Source: UBA7803 sp040219935 (lineage in GTDB: Bacteria; Pseudomonadota; Gammaproteobacteria; Pseudomonadales; Azotimanducaceae). From it: a stretch of DNA of 64,000 nucleotides. Location: the NCBI GenBank assembly GCA_040219935.1, contig JAVJUA010000078.1, positions 12,564 through 76,563 of the forward strand, given 5' to 3'. The notes beneath the pieces were generated by a model, which had not been told where the DNA came from, did not search any database, and was given only the letters and a program-made list of their open reading frames with translations. Numbering within the stretch: the first letter of the stretch is position 1; each line of letters starts with the position of its first letter. Made by a program: the position numbers and the translations under genes. Positions 25,401 to 33,673 of the stretch are shown here, piece after piece.

Positions 25401-26594
25401 TCAGTCCGGCAGCCCGAGCACCCGCTTGGCGATCACGTTGAGCTGCACCTCGCTGGTGCCCCCCTCGATGGAGTTGGCCTTGGATCGCAGCCACTGCCGC
25501 GTGGTGGACAGCTCGCGATCGCTGAAGGCATCGTCATCCCAGCCCAGCGCCCGGCTGCCCATGACCTCCAGCAGCAGCTCGTACTTGCGCTTGTTCTGCT
25601 CCGAGCCGTAGTACTTGAACATGCTCGCCAGGTTGCCGTCGCTCTGGCCGGCCTTGGCTTCGTCGGCCGCCCGCGCCAGGGAGAGCTGAAACGCCCGGTC
25701 GTTGATGCGGTGCTGGGTGACCCTGGCGCGCAGCGCCGGGTCGGCGATGCGGCCGTCGTCGTCGCCCAGATACTGGCGCGCCTCGTCTTCCAGCTTGCGC
25801 CCGGAGCCGCCCAGGGCGGACATGCCGCCGATGCCGGAGATCATCTGCCGCTCGTGCTGCAGCAGCCGCTTGGCGATGGTCCAGCCCTGGTTCAGCCCGC
25901 CCACCAGGTTGGCCTTCGGCACCTTCACGTTGTCGAAGAAGGTCTGGCAGAACGGCGAGACGCCGCTGATCAGGCGGATGGGTGAGGTGCTCACGCCCTC
26001 CGACGCCATGTCGAACAGCAGGAAGCTGATGCCCTCGTGCTTGGGTGCGCTGAAGTCGGTGCGCACCAGGCAGAAGATCCAGTCGGCCTGGTCGGCATAG
26101 GAGGTCCAGATCTTCGAGCCGTTGATCAGGTAGTGGTCGCCCTGGTCATCGGCGCGCGTCTTCAGGCTGGCGAGGTCGGAGCCCGACCCCGGCTCGGAGT
26201 AGCCCTGGCACCAGCGGATCTCGCCGCGCGCGATCTTCGGCAGGTGCTCGAGCTTCTGCTCGTGGCTGGCGAACTCCAGCAGCGCCGGCCCCAGCATCCA
26301 GATGCCGAAGCTCTGCAGCGCCGGGCGCGCGTTGATGCGGTGCAGCTCCTGCTGCAGCACCCGGTTCTCGTCTGCCGACAGGCCGCCGCCGCCGTACTCC
26401 TTGGGCCAGGTCGGGCAGGTCCAGCCGCGCTCGGCCATGCGCTCCAGCCACACCTTGGAATCGGGGTTGACGAACTTCTCCTGGCGGCCGCCCCACACCG
26501 CCTCGGCCTCGGGCATGGGCGTGCGCATGGATGCCGGGCAGTTCTTGTCCAGCCAGCTCTGCACTTCGCTGCGAAAGGCGTCGAGGTCGGCCAC
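25401..26594 (-). CDS. acyl-CoA dehydrogenase
   Basis: A 397-residue acyl-CoA dehydrogenase. Conserved blocks are WCQGYSEPGSGSDLASLKTR and YLINGSKIWTSYADQADWIF for FAD and acyl-CoA binding, and NSIEGGTSEVQLNVIAKRVL with the C-terminal catalytic/flavin motif. The N-terminus (ADLDAFRSEVQSWLDKNCPA) resembles the large-subunit type involved in steroid or branched acyl-CoA oxidation (FadE-like). GTG 26594 has GGAG 8 bp upstream. It is divergent from the flavin reductase gene and stands alone in its transcription unit. Confidence 0.94.
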   Translation of the reverse strand: MADLDAFRSEVQSWLDKNCPASMRTPMPEAEAVWGGRQEKFVNPDSKVWLERMAERGWTCPTWPKEYGGGGLSADENRVLQQELHRINARPALQSFGIWMLGPALLEFASHEQKLEHLPKIARGEIRWCQGYSEPGSGSDLASLKTRADDQGDHYLINGSKIWTSYADQADWIFCLVRTDFSAPKHEGISFLLFDMASEGVSTSPIRLISGVSPFCQTFFDNVKVPKANLVGGLNQGWTIAKRLLQHERQMISGIGGMSALGGSGRKLEDEARQYLGDDDGRIADPALRARVTQHRINDRAFQLSLARAADEAKAGQSDGNLASMFKYYGSEQNKRKYELLLEVMGSRALGWDDDAFSDRELSTTRQWLRSKANSIEGGTSEVQLNVIAKRVLGLPD

Positions 26595-26708
26595 GCTACT
26601 TCTCCTGTCTGGGGCGCGAGCCGGGCATTGTACTAAAGGCGCTGCCGCAATCGCGATGGCGCCGGCGGGGCGCTATAGTCTCCCGTTTGCGATCGGAGGG
26701 GATTCGTC

Positions 26709-27218
26709 ATGCCGCAGCCGGCCACCGCGCTCGATCCGCGGGAGTTCCGCAACACCCTGGGCCAGTTCTGCACCGGTGTGGTCATCGCCACCGGCTGCGT
26801 CGACGGCCGGCCGGCCGGGTTCGCCGCCCAGTCGTTCACGTCGGTGTCTCTCGACCCGCCCCTGGTGGCCCTGTGCCCGGCGAAGACCAGCACTAGCTGG
26901 CCGCAGCTGCGGGCTTCCGGCAGCTTCTGCATCAACATCCTGGCCGCCGACCAGAAGCCGGTGTGCGACGTCTTCGCCCAGTCCGGCATCGACAAGTTCG
27001 CGGCGCTGGCGTGGCGTCCGGGCGTCACCGGCTCGCCGGTGCTGGAGGGGGTGCTGGCCTACGTCGACTGCGACCTCGAGGCGGAGCACGACGCCGGCGA
27101 TCACACCGTCGTGCTGGGCCGGGTGCGCGACGTTCGCATCCTCGACCCGGAAGGCTCACCGCTGCTGTTTTTTCGGGGCCGGTACGGCCACTTTCAGACC
27201 CTGGAGGCACCACGATGA
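26709..27218 (+). CDS. flavin reductase family protein
   Basis: A 169-residue FMN-binding split-barrel protein. The block FRNTLGQFCTGVVIATGCVD, then GFAAQSFTSVSLDPPLVALC, and GRYGHFQTLEAPR at the C-terminus are characteristic. These proteins supply reduced flavin to a two-component monooxygenase. A GGAGG site precedes the ATG, and TATAGT at 26674-26679 may be the -10. Its TGA overlaps the ATG of the following flavin-dependent oxidoreductase (ATGA), so the two proteins may work as a pair. Confidence 0.92.
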   Translation: MPQPATALDPREFRNTLGQFCTGVVIATGCVDGRPAGFAAQSFTSVSLDPPLVALCPAKTSTSWPQLRASGSFCINILAADQKPVCDVFAQSGIDKFAALAWRPGVTGSPVLEGVLAYVDCDLEAEHDAGDHTVVLGRVRDVRILDPEGSPLLFFRGRYGHFQTLEAPR

Positions 27219-28318
27219 ACCTGAAGACCCGGGTTTGCGAGATTCTCGAGATCGACCACCCCATCGTGCTGGCCGGCATGGGCGGCGCCAGCGGCCCGGA
27301 GCTGGCGGCGGCGGTGTCCAACGCCGGCGGCCTCGGCGTGCTGGGGGCAGCCGCCTGCGGCCCGAAGCTGCTGCGGGAGTGGATCCGCCGCACCCGCGAG
27401 CTCACCGACAAGCCGTTCGGCGTCGACACCCTGCTGCCGGCGTCGGTGCGGCGCGCCGCCGAGCGGGCTGACGAGCCCGGCCCCAAGCCGGCCGATCTGG
27501 TGCCGGAGCTGCAGGCGTTCGCCGATGACTTCATGCGTCGGGAAAACATGGCGCCGGTGGATGCGGAGCTGCTACGCCAGCGCCGCGAGCCTGGCGAACC
27601 GGCCCTGTTCACCAAGGAGTTCTTCGAGGCGCAGATGGAGGTGGTGATCGACGAGCGGGTGCCCGTCTACGCCTCCGGCCTCGGCAACCCGGGCCCGTGG
27701 ATGGAGCGCCTGCGCGCCAACGGCACCAAGGTGATGGCCGTGGTGGGCGCCGTCCGCCACGCCATCCAGGTGAAGTCCTCTGGCCTCGACATCATCGTCG
27801 CCCAGGGCCACGACGGCGGCGGCCACAACTCGCCCATCGGCACCCTGTCGCTGATTCCCCAGGTGGTGGACGCCGTCGGCGACACGCCCGTGCTCGGCGC
27901 CGGCGGCATTGTCGACGGCCGCGGCATCGCCGCCGCCTTCATGCTGGGCGCCCAGGGCGTGTGGCTCGGCAGTGTGTTCCTGGCCTCCACCGAGGCCAAC
28001 ATCTTCGACTTTCAGAAGCAGGCCATCGTCGACGCCACCGAGGAAGGCACCGTGGTCTCCCGCACCGTCACCGGCAAGCCGGCCCGCATCATCCGCAGCA
28101 AGTGGACCGACTACTGGGCACGGGAGGGCAAGGAGCCGCTGCCCATGCCCTTCCAGGGCATGGTCGCCGGCCCCGTCATGGCCGCCGCCAACCGCGACAA
28201 GCGCGGCGACGTGAATCCCGGCTTCGCCGGCCAGGGCATCGGCATGATCAAGGCGGTACGGCCGGCGGGGGAGATCTTCGCTGAGCTGGTGCGGGACGCC
28301 GGCAGGCTGCTGGGCTGA
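27215..28318 (+). CDS. nitronate monooxygenase / NAD(P)H-dependent flavin oxidoreductase family protein
   Basis: A 367-residue TIM-barrel FMN enzyme. GMGGASGPELAAAVSNAGGL near the N-terminus and VAQGHDGGGHNSPIGTLSLI in the middle carry the FMN site and the catalytic His. LGAGGIVDGRGIAAAFMLGA is the phosphate-binding segment. The family covers nitronate monooxygenases, 2-nitropropane dioxygenases and enoyl-reductase-like proteins. An insert around residues 85-130 (AERADEPGPKPADL, MRRENMAPVDAELL) separates it from the shortest forms. Coupled translation with a flavin reductase favours an oxygenase role. Confidence 0.9.
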   Translation: MNLKTRVCEILEIDHPIVLAGMGGASGPELAAAVSNAGGLGVLGAAACGPKLLREWIRRTRELTDKPFGVDTLLPASVRRAAERADEPGPKPADLVPELQAFADDFMRRENMAPVDAELLRQRREPGEPALFTKEFFEAQMEVVIDERVPVYASGLGNPGPWMERLRANGTKVMAVVGAVRHAIQVKSSGLDIIVAQGHDGGGHNSPIGTLSLIPQVVDAVGDTPVLGAGGIVDGRGIAAAFMLGAQGVWLGSVFLASTEANIFDFQKQAIVDATEEGTVVSRTVTGKPARIIRSKWTDYWAREGKEPLPMPFQGMVAGPVMAAANRDKRGDVNPGFAGQGIGMIKAVRPAGEIFAELVRDAGRLLG

Positions 28319-28418
28319 CGGCCGCCTCATTTCTGCGCTCGACTGCCGGTCTAGGTAGTAATGCTCATCGACGCAGGTCGGTCAGCACTCTAGGGTGGGC
28401 CGGGTCGGAGGCATACGG

Positions 28419-29462
28419 ATGCGCAGAGGTGCCCGGTTCGGCCTGATCCTGCTGCTTTCCGCGATTGGCGCGGCGGGGCCAGCCGTTGCCGGACCGATCG
28501 CTCGACCCCCGCTGTTCGCCGGCACCGAGCCGCTGGACATCACCCTCACGCTGCCGCTGCAGACGCTCCTGCGGGAGCGGATGAAGCGGCCGACGGTTGA
28601 GGCTGTGCTGGTGGTCACCGGCGCCGATGGGGCGCCGGTGACCCTCGACGTCGACGTGAAGACCCGCGGCCACGACCGTCTGGCCAACTGCCGTATTCCG
28701 CCGCTGCGAATCGACTTCAAACGCCGCCAGGTCGAGGGCACCGTATTCGCCGGCCAGAACAAGCTGAAGCTGGTCAATCCCTGCCGGCCGCACTCGGCCT
28801 ACCTGCGTTACCTCGAACTCGAGTACTTGGCGTATCGGGTGTTCGAGCACGTCACCCAATCCGCATTCCGCACCCGGCGCGTTCTTATGCGCTACATGGA
28901 TTCGGAGGGCAACGAGACGTCCAAGACTCCCGCATTCCTCATCGAGCACGTCGATCACCTGGCCGGCAGGAATGGCCTGTCGGCAGTGGAACTGCCCGCG
29001 GTCGCGCCGATCGACTTCGATCCCCGCGCGCTCACGGTGATGACCGTGTTTCAGTTCGTCATCGGCAATACCGACTGGTCGGCCACCCTGCCGGCTGAAG
29101 GGCAGGCCTGCTGTCACAACATGGAGGTGCTGGCGCCGCAGGGGCACCTCAACGGGCTGGTGCCGGTGCCATTCGACTTCGATCAGGCCGGCATCGTTGC
29201 AGCGACCTACGCGGCACCTCATGAGGACCTGGGCCTGCGGTCGGTTCGTCAGCGGCTGTATCGGGGCTTCTGTCTCGGCAATCCCTACATCGACGAGGTC
29301 ATTGGCGACTTCCTTGCAGCACGGCCCGCGATCGAGCGTGTGCTGTCCGAGGAGCTCTCGCCCGCCGCCCGTGCGGTCGCGAGCGACTACCTGGACGGGT
29401 CCTACAAGATCCTGCGATCGGATCGACAGCGGCAGATTTTCGGTCGCTGCCGGGGCGGATGA
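28419..29462 (+). CDS. secreted CotH-like protein-kinase-fold protein
   Basis: A 347-residue protein with a cleavable signal (GLILLLSAIGAAGPAVAGP). The mature chain shows the CotH-type layout. A beta-rich N-lobe has VKTRGHDRLANCRIPPLRI, and the likely ATP-binding Lys is in GQNKLKLVNPC (115-118). The catalytic loop is FQFVIGNTDWS (216-221), with Asn in CCHN (231-234) and the metal Asp in PVPFDFDQAG (251-255). CotH proteins are secreted atypical kinases. ATG 28419 has GGAGG 8 bp upstream. It is three bases from a phosphatase gene, so kinase and phosphatase folds share one operon. Substrate and activity are not known. Confidence 0.72.
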   Translation: MRRGARFGLILLLSAIGAAGPAVAGPIARPPLFAGTEPLDITLTLPLQTLLRERMKRPTVEAVLVVTGADGAPVTLDVDVKTRGHDRLANCRIPPLRIDFKRRQVEGTVFAGQNKLKLVNPCRPHSAYLRYLELEYLAYRVFEHVTQSAFRTRRVLMRYMDSEGNETSKTPAFLIEHVDHLAGRNGLSAVELPAVAPIDFDPRALTVMTVFQFVIGNTDWSATLPAEGQACCHNMEVLAPQGHLNGLVPVPFDFDQAGIVAATYAAPHEDLGLRSVRQRLYRGFCLGNPYIDEVIGDFLAARPAIERVLSEELSPAARAVASDYLDGSYKILRSDRQRQIFGRCRGG

Positions 29463-29465
29463 GGA

Positions 29466-31292
29466 ATGCCGACCACGATCACAGGGCGGGCTTGGAAGGC
29501 GGCAGGGGCGGCGCTGCTGGCCACGCTGACGCTGTGGGCCGCCCCACGCAGCGCGACCGGTGAAGCAGCCGCAACGTGGACGGATGTAGCGCGGGTGATC
29601 GCGGTCGGAGACGTGCACGGCGCCTATGCGCCCCTGGTCGAGTTGCTGCGCGAAACCAACCTGATCGATGCCGACATGGCCTGGAGCGGTGCGGACGCGC
29701 ACCTGGTGAGCGTGGGTGACCTCGTCGATCGGGGCGCCGATGGCCGCAGGGTGCTCGATCTGCTGATGCGGCTGCAGCGCGAGGCTGAGGCGGCCGGCGG
29801 CCGCGTGCACGTGCTGATGGGCAACCATGAGCTGATGAACTTGATCGGCGACCTGCGCTACGTATCCGTGGACGATTACGCGGCGTTTGGCGACCTCGAG
29901 CCGGCAGCGGCACGCGCCGCCGCGTGGGCGGCCCATGCCGATGCTGCACCGGATGCCGATCCGGAGGCGCTGCGAGCCGACTTCGATGCAGCCTACCCGC
30001 CCGGCTATTTCGGCCGTCTGGCGGCCTTCTCGGCTGGCGGCCTTTACGGGGACTGGCTGCTCGACCTGCCGGCCGTGTTGGTGATCAACGACACGGCCTT
30101 TGTGCACGGCGGCCTGCCGCCGCCGATAGCCGAGGGCGGTCTCGGCGTCAATCGGCGGTTGCGGGCGACGCTCGCGCGCTACCTCGCGCTTCGCGGCGAA
30201 CTCAGCGCCCAGGGGCTGCTTCCGGCATTCGACCGGCAGCGCGATTCCGAGCTCGCGCGCGCGGTCATGGATGGGGCACCGGCCGGCAGCGTCCGGCAGC
30301 TCGAGGAGTTCGTTGCGCTGTCGGAGGCACCTGAGCTCTCGCTTGACGGTCCGCTCTGGTACCGCGGATCGATCTACTGCAAGCCGCTGCTGGAGGAGCC
30401 GATCCTGCAGCAGGCGCTTGACGCGCTCGGTGTCTCCAGGGCCGTGGTGGGGCACACGCCGACCCCGGACCGGCGCGTGCGCGCGCTCTACGACGGCCGG
30501 CTGATCGCGGTGGATACGGGGATGCTGGTCGATTACTACCAGGGGCGCCCGGCGGCGCTGCTGATCGAGCACGGCACCCCGGAGGTCCAGTACCTGAGCC
30601 CGGTGCAGCGGTCGTCCATGGAAGCGGGGCGTGCAGTCGCCTACGGTCGCAACAAAGCGCAGCTGATGGAGGCGCTGGCGCAGGGCGACGTCACGGACAT
30701 CGAGCAGGGTGATGAAGCGATGCCCTGGAGGGTTACGGTGCGCTACGCGGATTCGGATCTGCAGGCGCTGTTCTACCCGCGCGTTTCTGACCGCGCCAGC
30801 GATCTGGAGCTGGCCGCTGCGGCGCTGGACGACCTGCTCGGCACCGGGCTGGTGCCGCCCACCGTGCCTCGCAGCATCGACGGCCAGGCCGGCGCCCTGC
30901 AGCTGCGCTACCCGGATGCGGTCAGCGAGGCGGCGCGCCGGGCCCGCGGGCTGGGCTTCAGCGGCTGGTGCCCCATCGAGCCGCAGCTGCAGCTCCTCTA
31001 TGTTTTCGATCTGCTGACGCTGAATACGGGTCGCCGCGCCGACAACGTTGAGTTCGTCAACGACCTAACCGACCTGATCTCGGTGGGGCACGGCCGGACG
31101 TTCCCCACTCGCCGCACTCTGCCCACCGGTTTCGACGCGAGCACGGTTCGGATGCCGCGTCCGCTGGCCGACCGGCTTCGGGCGCTGGACCGGCAGCAGC
31201 TGCAGCGCACGTTGGGATCGTGGCTGGGTTCGCGGCAGATTCGGGCGCTGCTGGCGCGGCGCGACCAGCTGCTTCGGGAGGCTGCGCCATGA
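29466..31292 (+). CDS. exported PPP-type metallophosphoesterase with kinase-like C-terminal domain
   Basis: A 608-residue protein with an N-terminal signal-like helix. The phosphatase domain carries GDVHG (48-52), GDLVDRG (84-90) and GNHE (119-122), plus the later His motif VVGHTPTPD, all expected PPP metal ligands as in Shewanella-like phosphatases. Residues about 420-600 form a second domain with LLYVFDLLTLNTGRRADN and VGHGRTFPTRRTLP. This looks like the C-lobe of PI3K/CotH-like kinases, but the metal-binding Asp usually just before HGR is Gly, so it may be a pseudokinase. The stop overlaps the ATG of the membrane protein. Confidence 0.8.
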   Translation: MPTTITGRAWKAAGAALLATLTLWAAPRSATGEAAATWTDVARVIAVGDVHGAYAPLVELLRETNLIDADMAWSGADAHLVSVGDLVDRGADGRRVLDLLMRLQREAEAAGGRVHVLMGNHELMNLIGDLRYVSVDDYAAFGDLEPAAARAAAWAAHADAAPDADPEALRADFDAAYPPGYFGRLAAFSAGGLYGDWLLDLPAVLVINDTAFVHGGLPPPIAEGGLGVNRRLRATLARYLALRGELSAQGLLPAFDRQRDSELARAVMDGAPAGSVRQLEEFVALSEAPELSLDGPLWYRGSIYCKPLLEEPILQQALDALGVSRAVVGHTPTPDRRVRALYDGRLIAVDTGMLVDYYQGRPAALLIEHGTPEVQYLSPVQRSSMEAGRAVAYGRNKAQLMEALAQGDVTDIEQGDEAMPWRVTVRYADSDLQALFYPRVSDRASDLELAAAALDDLLGTGLVPPTVPRSIDGQAGALQLRYPDAVSEAARRARGLGFSGWCPIEPQLQLLYVFDLLTLNTGRRADNVEFVNDLTDLISVGHGRTFPTRRTLPTGFDASTVRMPRPLADRLRALDRQQLQRTLGSWLGSRQIRALLARRDQLLREAAP

Positions 31293-32041
31293 ACGGTATC
31301 GCCCGCCTGGTCGCCACCGCGCTGGGCACCGCCGTGCCCGCGATGGTCCTGGCGCAGCCGCTCCTCGACGTCAGTCTGGGGAAAGCGGCCAGTCCGCAGG
31401 AGGGTTGGCAGGGGTTCACGGACGTCGAGTTCCTGTGGAACGCGCTGCTGACGCTGACGCTGGCGGCCGTTCTCGGACTGGTGTTCGGCTATCACCCGAG
31501 AACCGTGCGCGCCGCGGACACGCTGGAGGAGGTGCGGGCGCCGAAGGTGTACACGCTGTACGCGGTGATCGGTGCCATCATCGGCATCATGGTGCTGAAG
31601 TACGGTCTGGTGGTCGGCTTCGTAGTGTTCGGTATCGGCGGGCTGATCCGCTTCCGCACCGAGCTGCGCTCCGCGAGCCTCACCGGCCAGGTCATCTTCG
31701 TCACCCTGATCGGTCTCTGCTGCGGATTGAATCTGCCCCACGTGGCCGTGCTCGCCACCGCGTTCGGCTTCGTGCTCATCTACATCCTCGACGCTCGGAC
31801 AACTTACCGGATCGAGGTGCAGGGGCTCGTCGCGGATCGCTTCGTGGCGGCCGCCGCTGCGTATCGGGCGCTGCTTGAGCAGCAGGGCTGCCAGATCGTG
31901 AGCGAGAAGAAGAGTCCGGGCAAGGGACGGGCCGTCTTCATCTTTCACGGCGGTGCCAATGTCACCCGGAAAAGCCTGGAAGAATCCTTCGAGCACCTCG
32001 ACCCGGCGCTCCGGGGGGCGGTGGATTGGGAGGTGGACTGA
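31289..32041 (+). CDS. DUF4956/MgtC-like membrane protein
   Basis: A 250-residue inner-membrane protein. It has an N-terminal signal-like helix, one helix at about 50-68, and then the conserved block VVGFVVFGIGGLIRFRTELR followed by a helix pair (VIFVTLIGLCCGLNL, HVAVLATAFGFVLIYIL). The GxxxxIRFRT pattern is that of DUF4956 and related MgtC/SapB proteins. The last ~80 residues are a cytoplasmic alpha/beta domain. DUF4956 proteins are elsewhere found next to CotH and VTC-type polyphosphate polymerase genes. Here the partners are a CotH-like gene and a phosphatase, linked by ATGA overlap. Confidence 0.75.
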   Translation: MNGIARLVATALGTAVPAMVLAQPLLDVSLGKAASPQEGWQGFTDVEFLWNALLTLTLAAVLGLVFGYHPRTVRAADTLEEVRAPKVYTLYAVIGAIIGIMVLKYGLVVGFVVFGIGGLIRFRTELRSASLTGQVIFVTLIGLCCGLNLPHVAVLATAFGFVLIYILDARTTYRIEVQGLVADRFVAAAAAYRALLEQQGCQIVSEKKSPGKGRAVFIFHGGANVTRKSLEESFEHLDPALRGAVDWEVD

Positions 32042-32107
32042 CGCGGTTCCGCGTGGACTTCAGCCCGGCGTCGGCCGGGCGCGCCGCAAACCGGGAAACT
32101 CGGTGGC

Positions 32108-32788
32108 TCAGCTCAGCCCCGAAACCGGCAGCGCCGCGCCGTGGATCGGTGCGGCGGCGTCCGAGGCGAGGAAGGCGATCACGGCTGCCATCGCCGACGG
32201 CGTGACCCACTTCGAGAAGTCGGCGTCCGGCATGCCCTCGCGGTTGGCTGGCGTGTCGATGACGCTGGGCAGGATGCAGTTGACGTTGATGCCTTTGGCC
32301 TTGAGCTCGCCGGCCATGGCCTCGGTGAGGCGGATCACCACGCTCTTCGAGGCGCTGTAGGCGCCGAGCTGGGCGACGCCGTGCTGGCCGGCGCCGGCGC
32401 CGATGTTGATCACCTTGCCGCGGCTGCGGCCGAGCATGTGAGGCACCACGGCCCGGGCCATGTTCAGCACCGAGTGGGCGTTCAGGCCCATCAGGAAATC
32501 CCAGGTCTTGTCGGTCGTCTCGTGCACGGCCTCGCCCATGGCGAAGCCGCCGGCGATGTTGCACAACACGTCGATGGGGCCCACCTCCCGCTCCACGGCG
32601 TCTACCGCGGTGCGGCAGGCGGCCGCATCGGTGAGATCGAGGCGCTGGCTGAAGTGGGGCCCGTCGATGGCGGCGACGTCGAACAGGGCCAGCTTCGCGC
32701 CGGCTGCGGCGAAGTGCTCGGCGCAGGCACTGCCCAGCGCCCCGGCGGCGCCGGTGATCAGGATTACCTTGTCTTTGAAATCGCTCAC
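32108..32788 (-). CDS. short-chain dehydrogenase/reductase (catalytic Ser replaced)
   Basis: A 226-residue SDR. The cofactor motif is ILITGAAGALGSA, with the NIAGG structural motif and the catalytic Tyr-X3-Lys in LGAYSASKSV. The catalytic Ser normally 13 residues before the Tyr is Ala here (INIGAGAGQHG), so the usual Ser-Tyr-Lys triad is incomplete. GTG 32788 overlaps the TGA of the LLM gene. It probably works with the adjacent LLM oxidoreductase and enoyl-CoA hydratase in acyl-CoA or steroid-like metabolism, but the substrate is unknown. Confidence 0.88.
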   Translation of the reverse strand: MSDFKDKVILITGAAGALGSACAEHFAAAGAKLALFDVAAIDGPHFSQRLDLTDAAACRTAVDAVEREVGPIDVLCNIAGGFAMGEAVHETTDKTWDFLMGLNAHSVLNMARAVVPHMLGRSRGKVINIGAGAGQHGVAQLGAYSASKSVVIRLTEAMAGELKAKGINVNCILPSVIDTPANREGMPDADFSKWVTPSAMAAVIAFLASDAAAPIHGAALPVSGLS

Positions 32789-33657
32789 GGCTTCAGCGCC
32801 TCCAGGGCGTCCCAGTGCAGGTCGCCGAACTGGCCGTTGGGGTTCACCGGCTGAATGCAGACGTGGCTGGCGCCGGCGTCGAAGTGCTGCTGGATGCGGT
32901 CGCGGATCTGCTCGGCGCTGCCCCAGGCGAAGGTGGCGTCGATGAAGCGGTCGCTGCCGCCGTGCTCGAAGTCGGCCGCGTCGAGGCCCATGCGCAGCCA
33001 GTTGTTGCGGTAGTTGGGCAGGCCGGTGTAGATCTGGGCGACGGGGCGGGCGAGCTCCCGCGCCTTCTTCGCGTCGCTCTCCAGGATCACCTTCTGCTCC
33101 ACGCACAGCCACTTGTCCGGGCCCAGAATCCTGCGGGCCATGGCCGTGTGCTCGGGGGAAGTGAAGTAGGGGTGGGCGCCCGTGCACTTGTCCCTGGCCA
33201 GCTCCAGCATCTTCGGGCCCAGGGCGGCGATCACGCGCGGCGGCGCCTCGCTGGGCCGGATGCCCTGGAACGGCGCCGCGTCCATGCCCTCGAGGTACTT
33301 GCGCATGGTGGCCACCGGCGGGCCGTAGTCGAGGCCGCGCACGCCTTCCACCAGCGGCTTGTGGGAGACACCCATGCCCAGCAGGAAGCGGTTGCCCGAC
33401 TGCTCCGCCAGCGTGAGCTGAGCCGCCAGCGACACGCCGGGCTCACGGTGGTAGATGTTGGCGATGCCGGTGGCGACCACGAGCCTGCTGGTGTTGGCCA
33501 GCAGCCAGCCGGCGTGCACCAGCGGGTGGCGGCCCACGGTTTCCGGAATCCACAGGGCGCTGTAGCCCAGGCCCTCGATGCGCTTCGCGGCGTCGGCCGC
33601 CTGCGCTGCCGGCATGCCGTCGAGGAAGTACCAGACGCCCAGTTTCCCTAGCTGCAT
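32785..33657 (-). CDS. LLM-class flavin/F420-dependent oxidoreductase
   Basis: A 290-residue luciferase-like (LLM) protein of the short TIGR03620-like group. Motifs are RIEGLGYSALWIPETVGRHP, LVVATGIANIYHREPGVSLA and RFLLGMGVSHKPLVEGVRGL. The annotation F420-dependent is inherited from actinobacterial relatives; a proteobacterial host may use FMNH2 instead. ATG 33657 has GGAGG 10 bp upstream; the in-frame TTG at 33666 is too close to it. It follows the enoyl-CoA hydratase gene by 16 bp and overlaps the SDR. Confidence 0.9.
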   Translation of the reverse strand: MQLGKLGVWYFLDGMPAAQAADAAKRIEGLGYSALWIPETVGRHPLVHAGWLLANTSRLVVATGIANIYHREPGVSLAAQLTLAEQSGNRFLLGMGVSHKPLVEGVRGLDYGPPVATMRKYLEGMDAAPFQGIRPSEAPPRVIAALGPKMLELARDKCTGAHPYFTSPEHTAMARRILGPDKWLCVEQKVILESDAKKARELARPVAQIYTGLPNYRNNWLRMGLDAADFEHGGSDRFIDATFAWGSAEQIRDRIQQHFDAGASHVCIQPVNPNGQFGDLHWDALEALKP

Positions 33658-33673
33658 GAGTAGCAATCCTCCT

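Noticed and set aside
24123..25985. 620-codon plus-strand ORF over the M48, LemA and acyl-CoA dehydrogenase genes
   Set aside because: Opposite strand to three recognised proteins, with no domain and no ribosome site.
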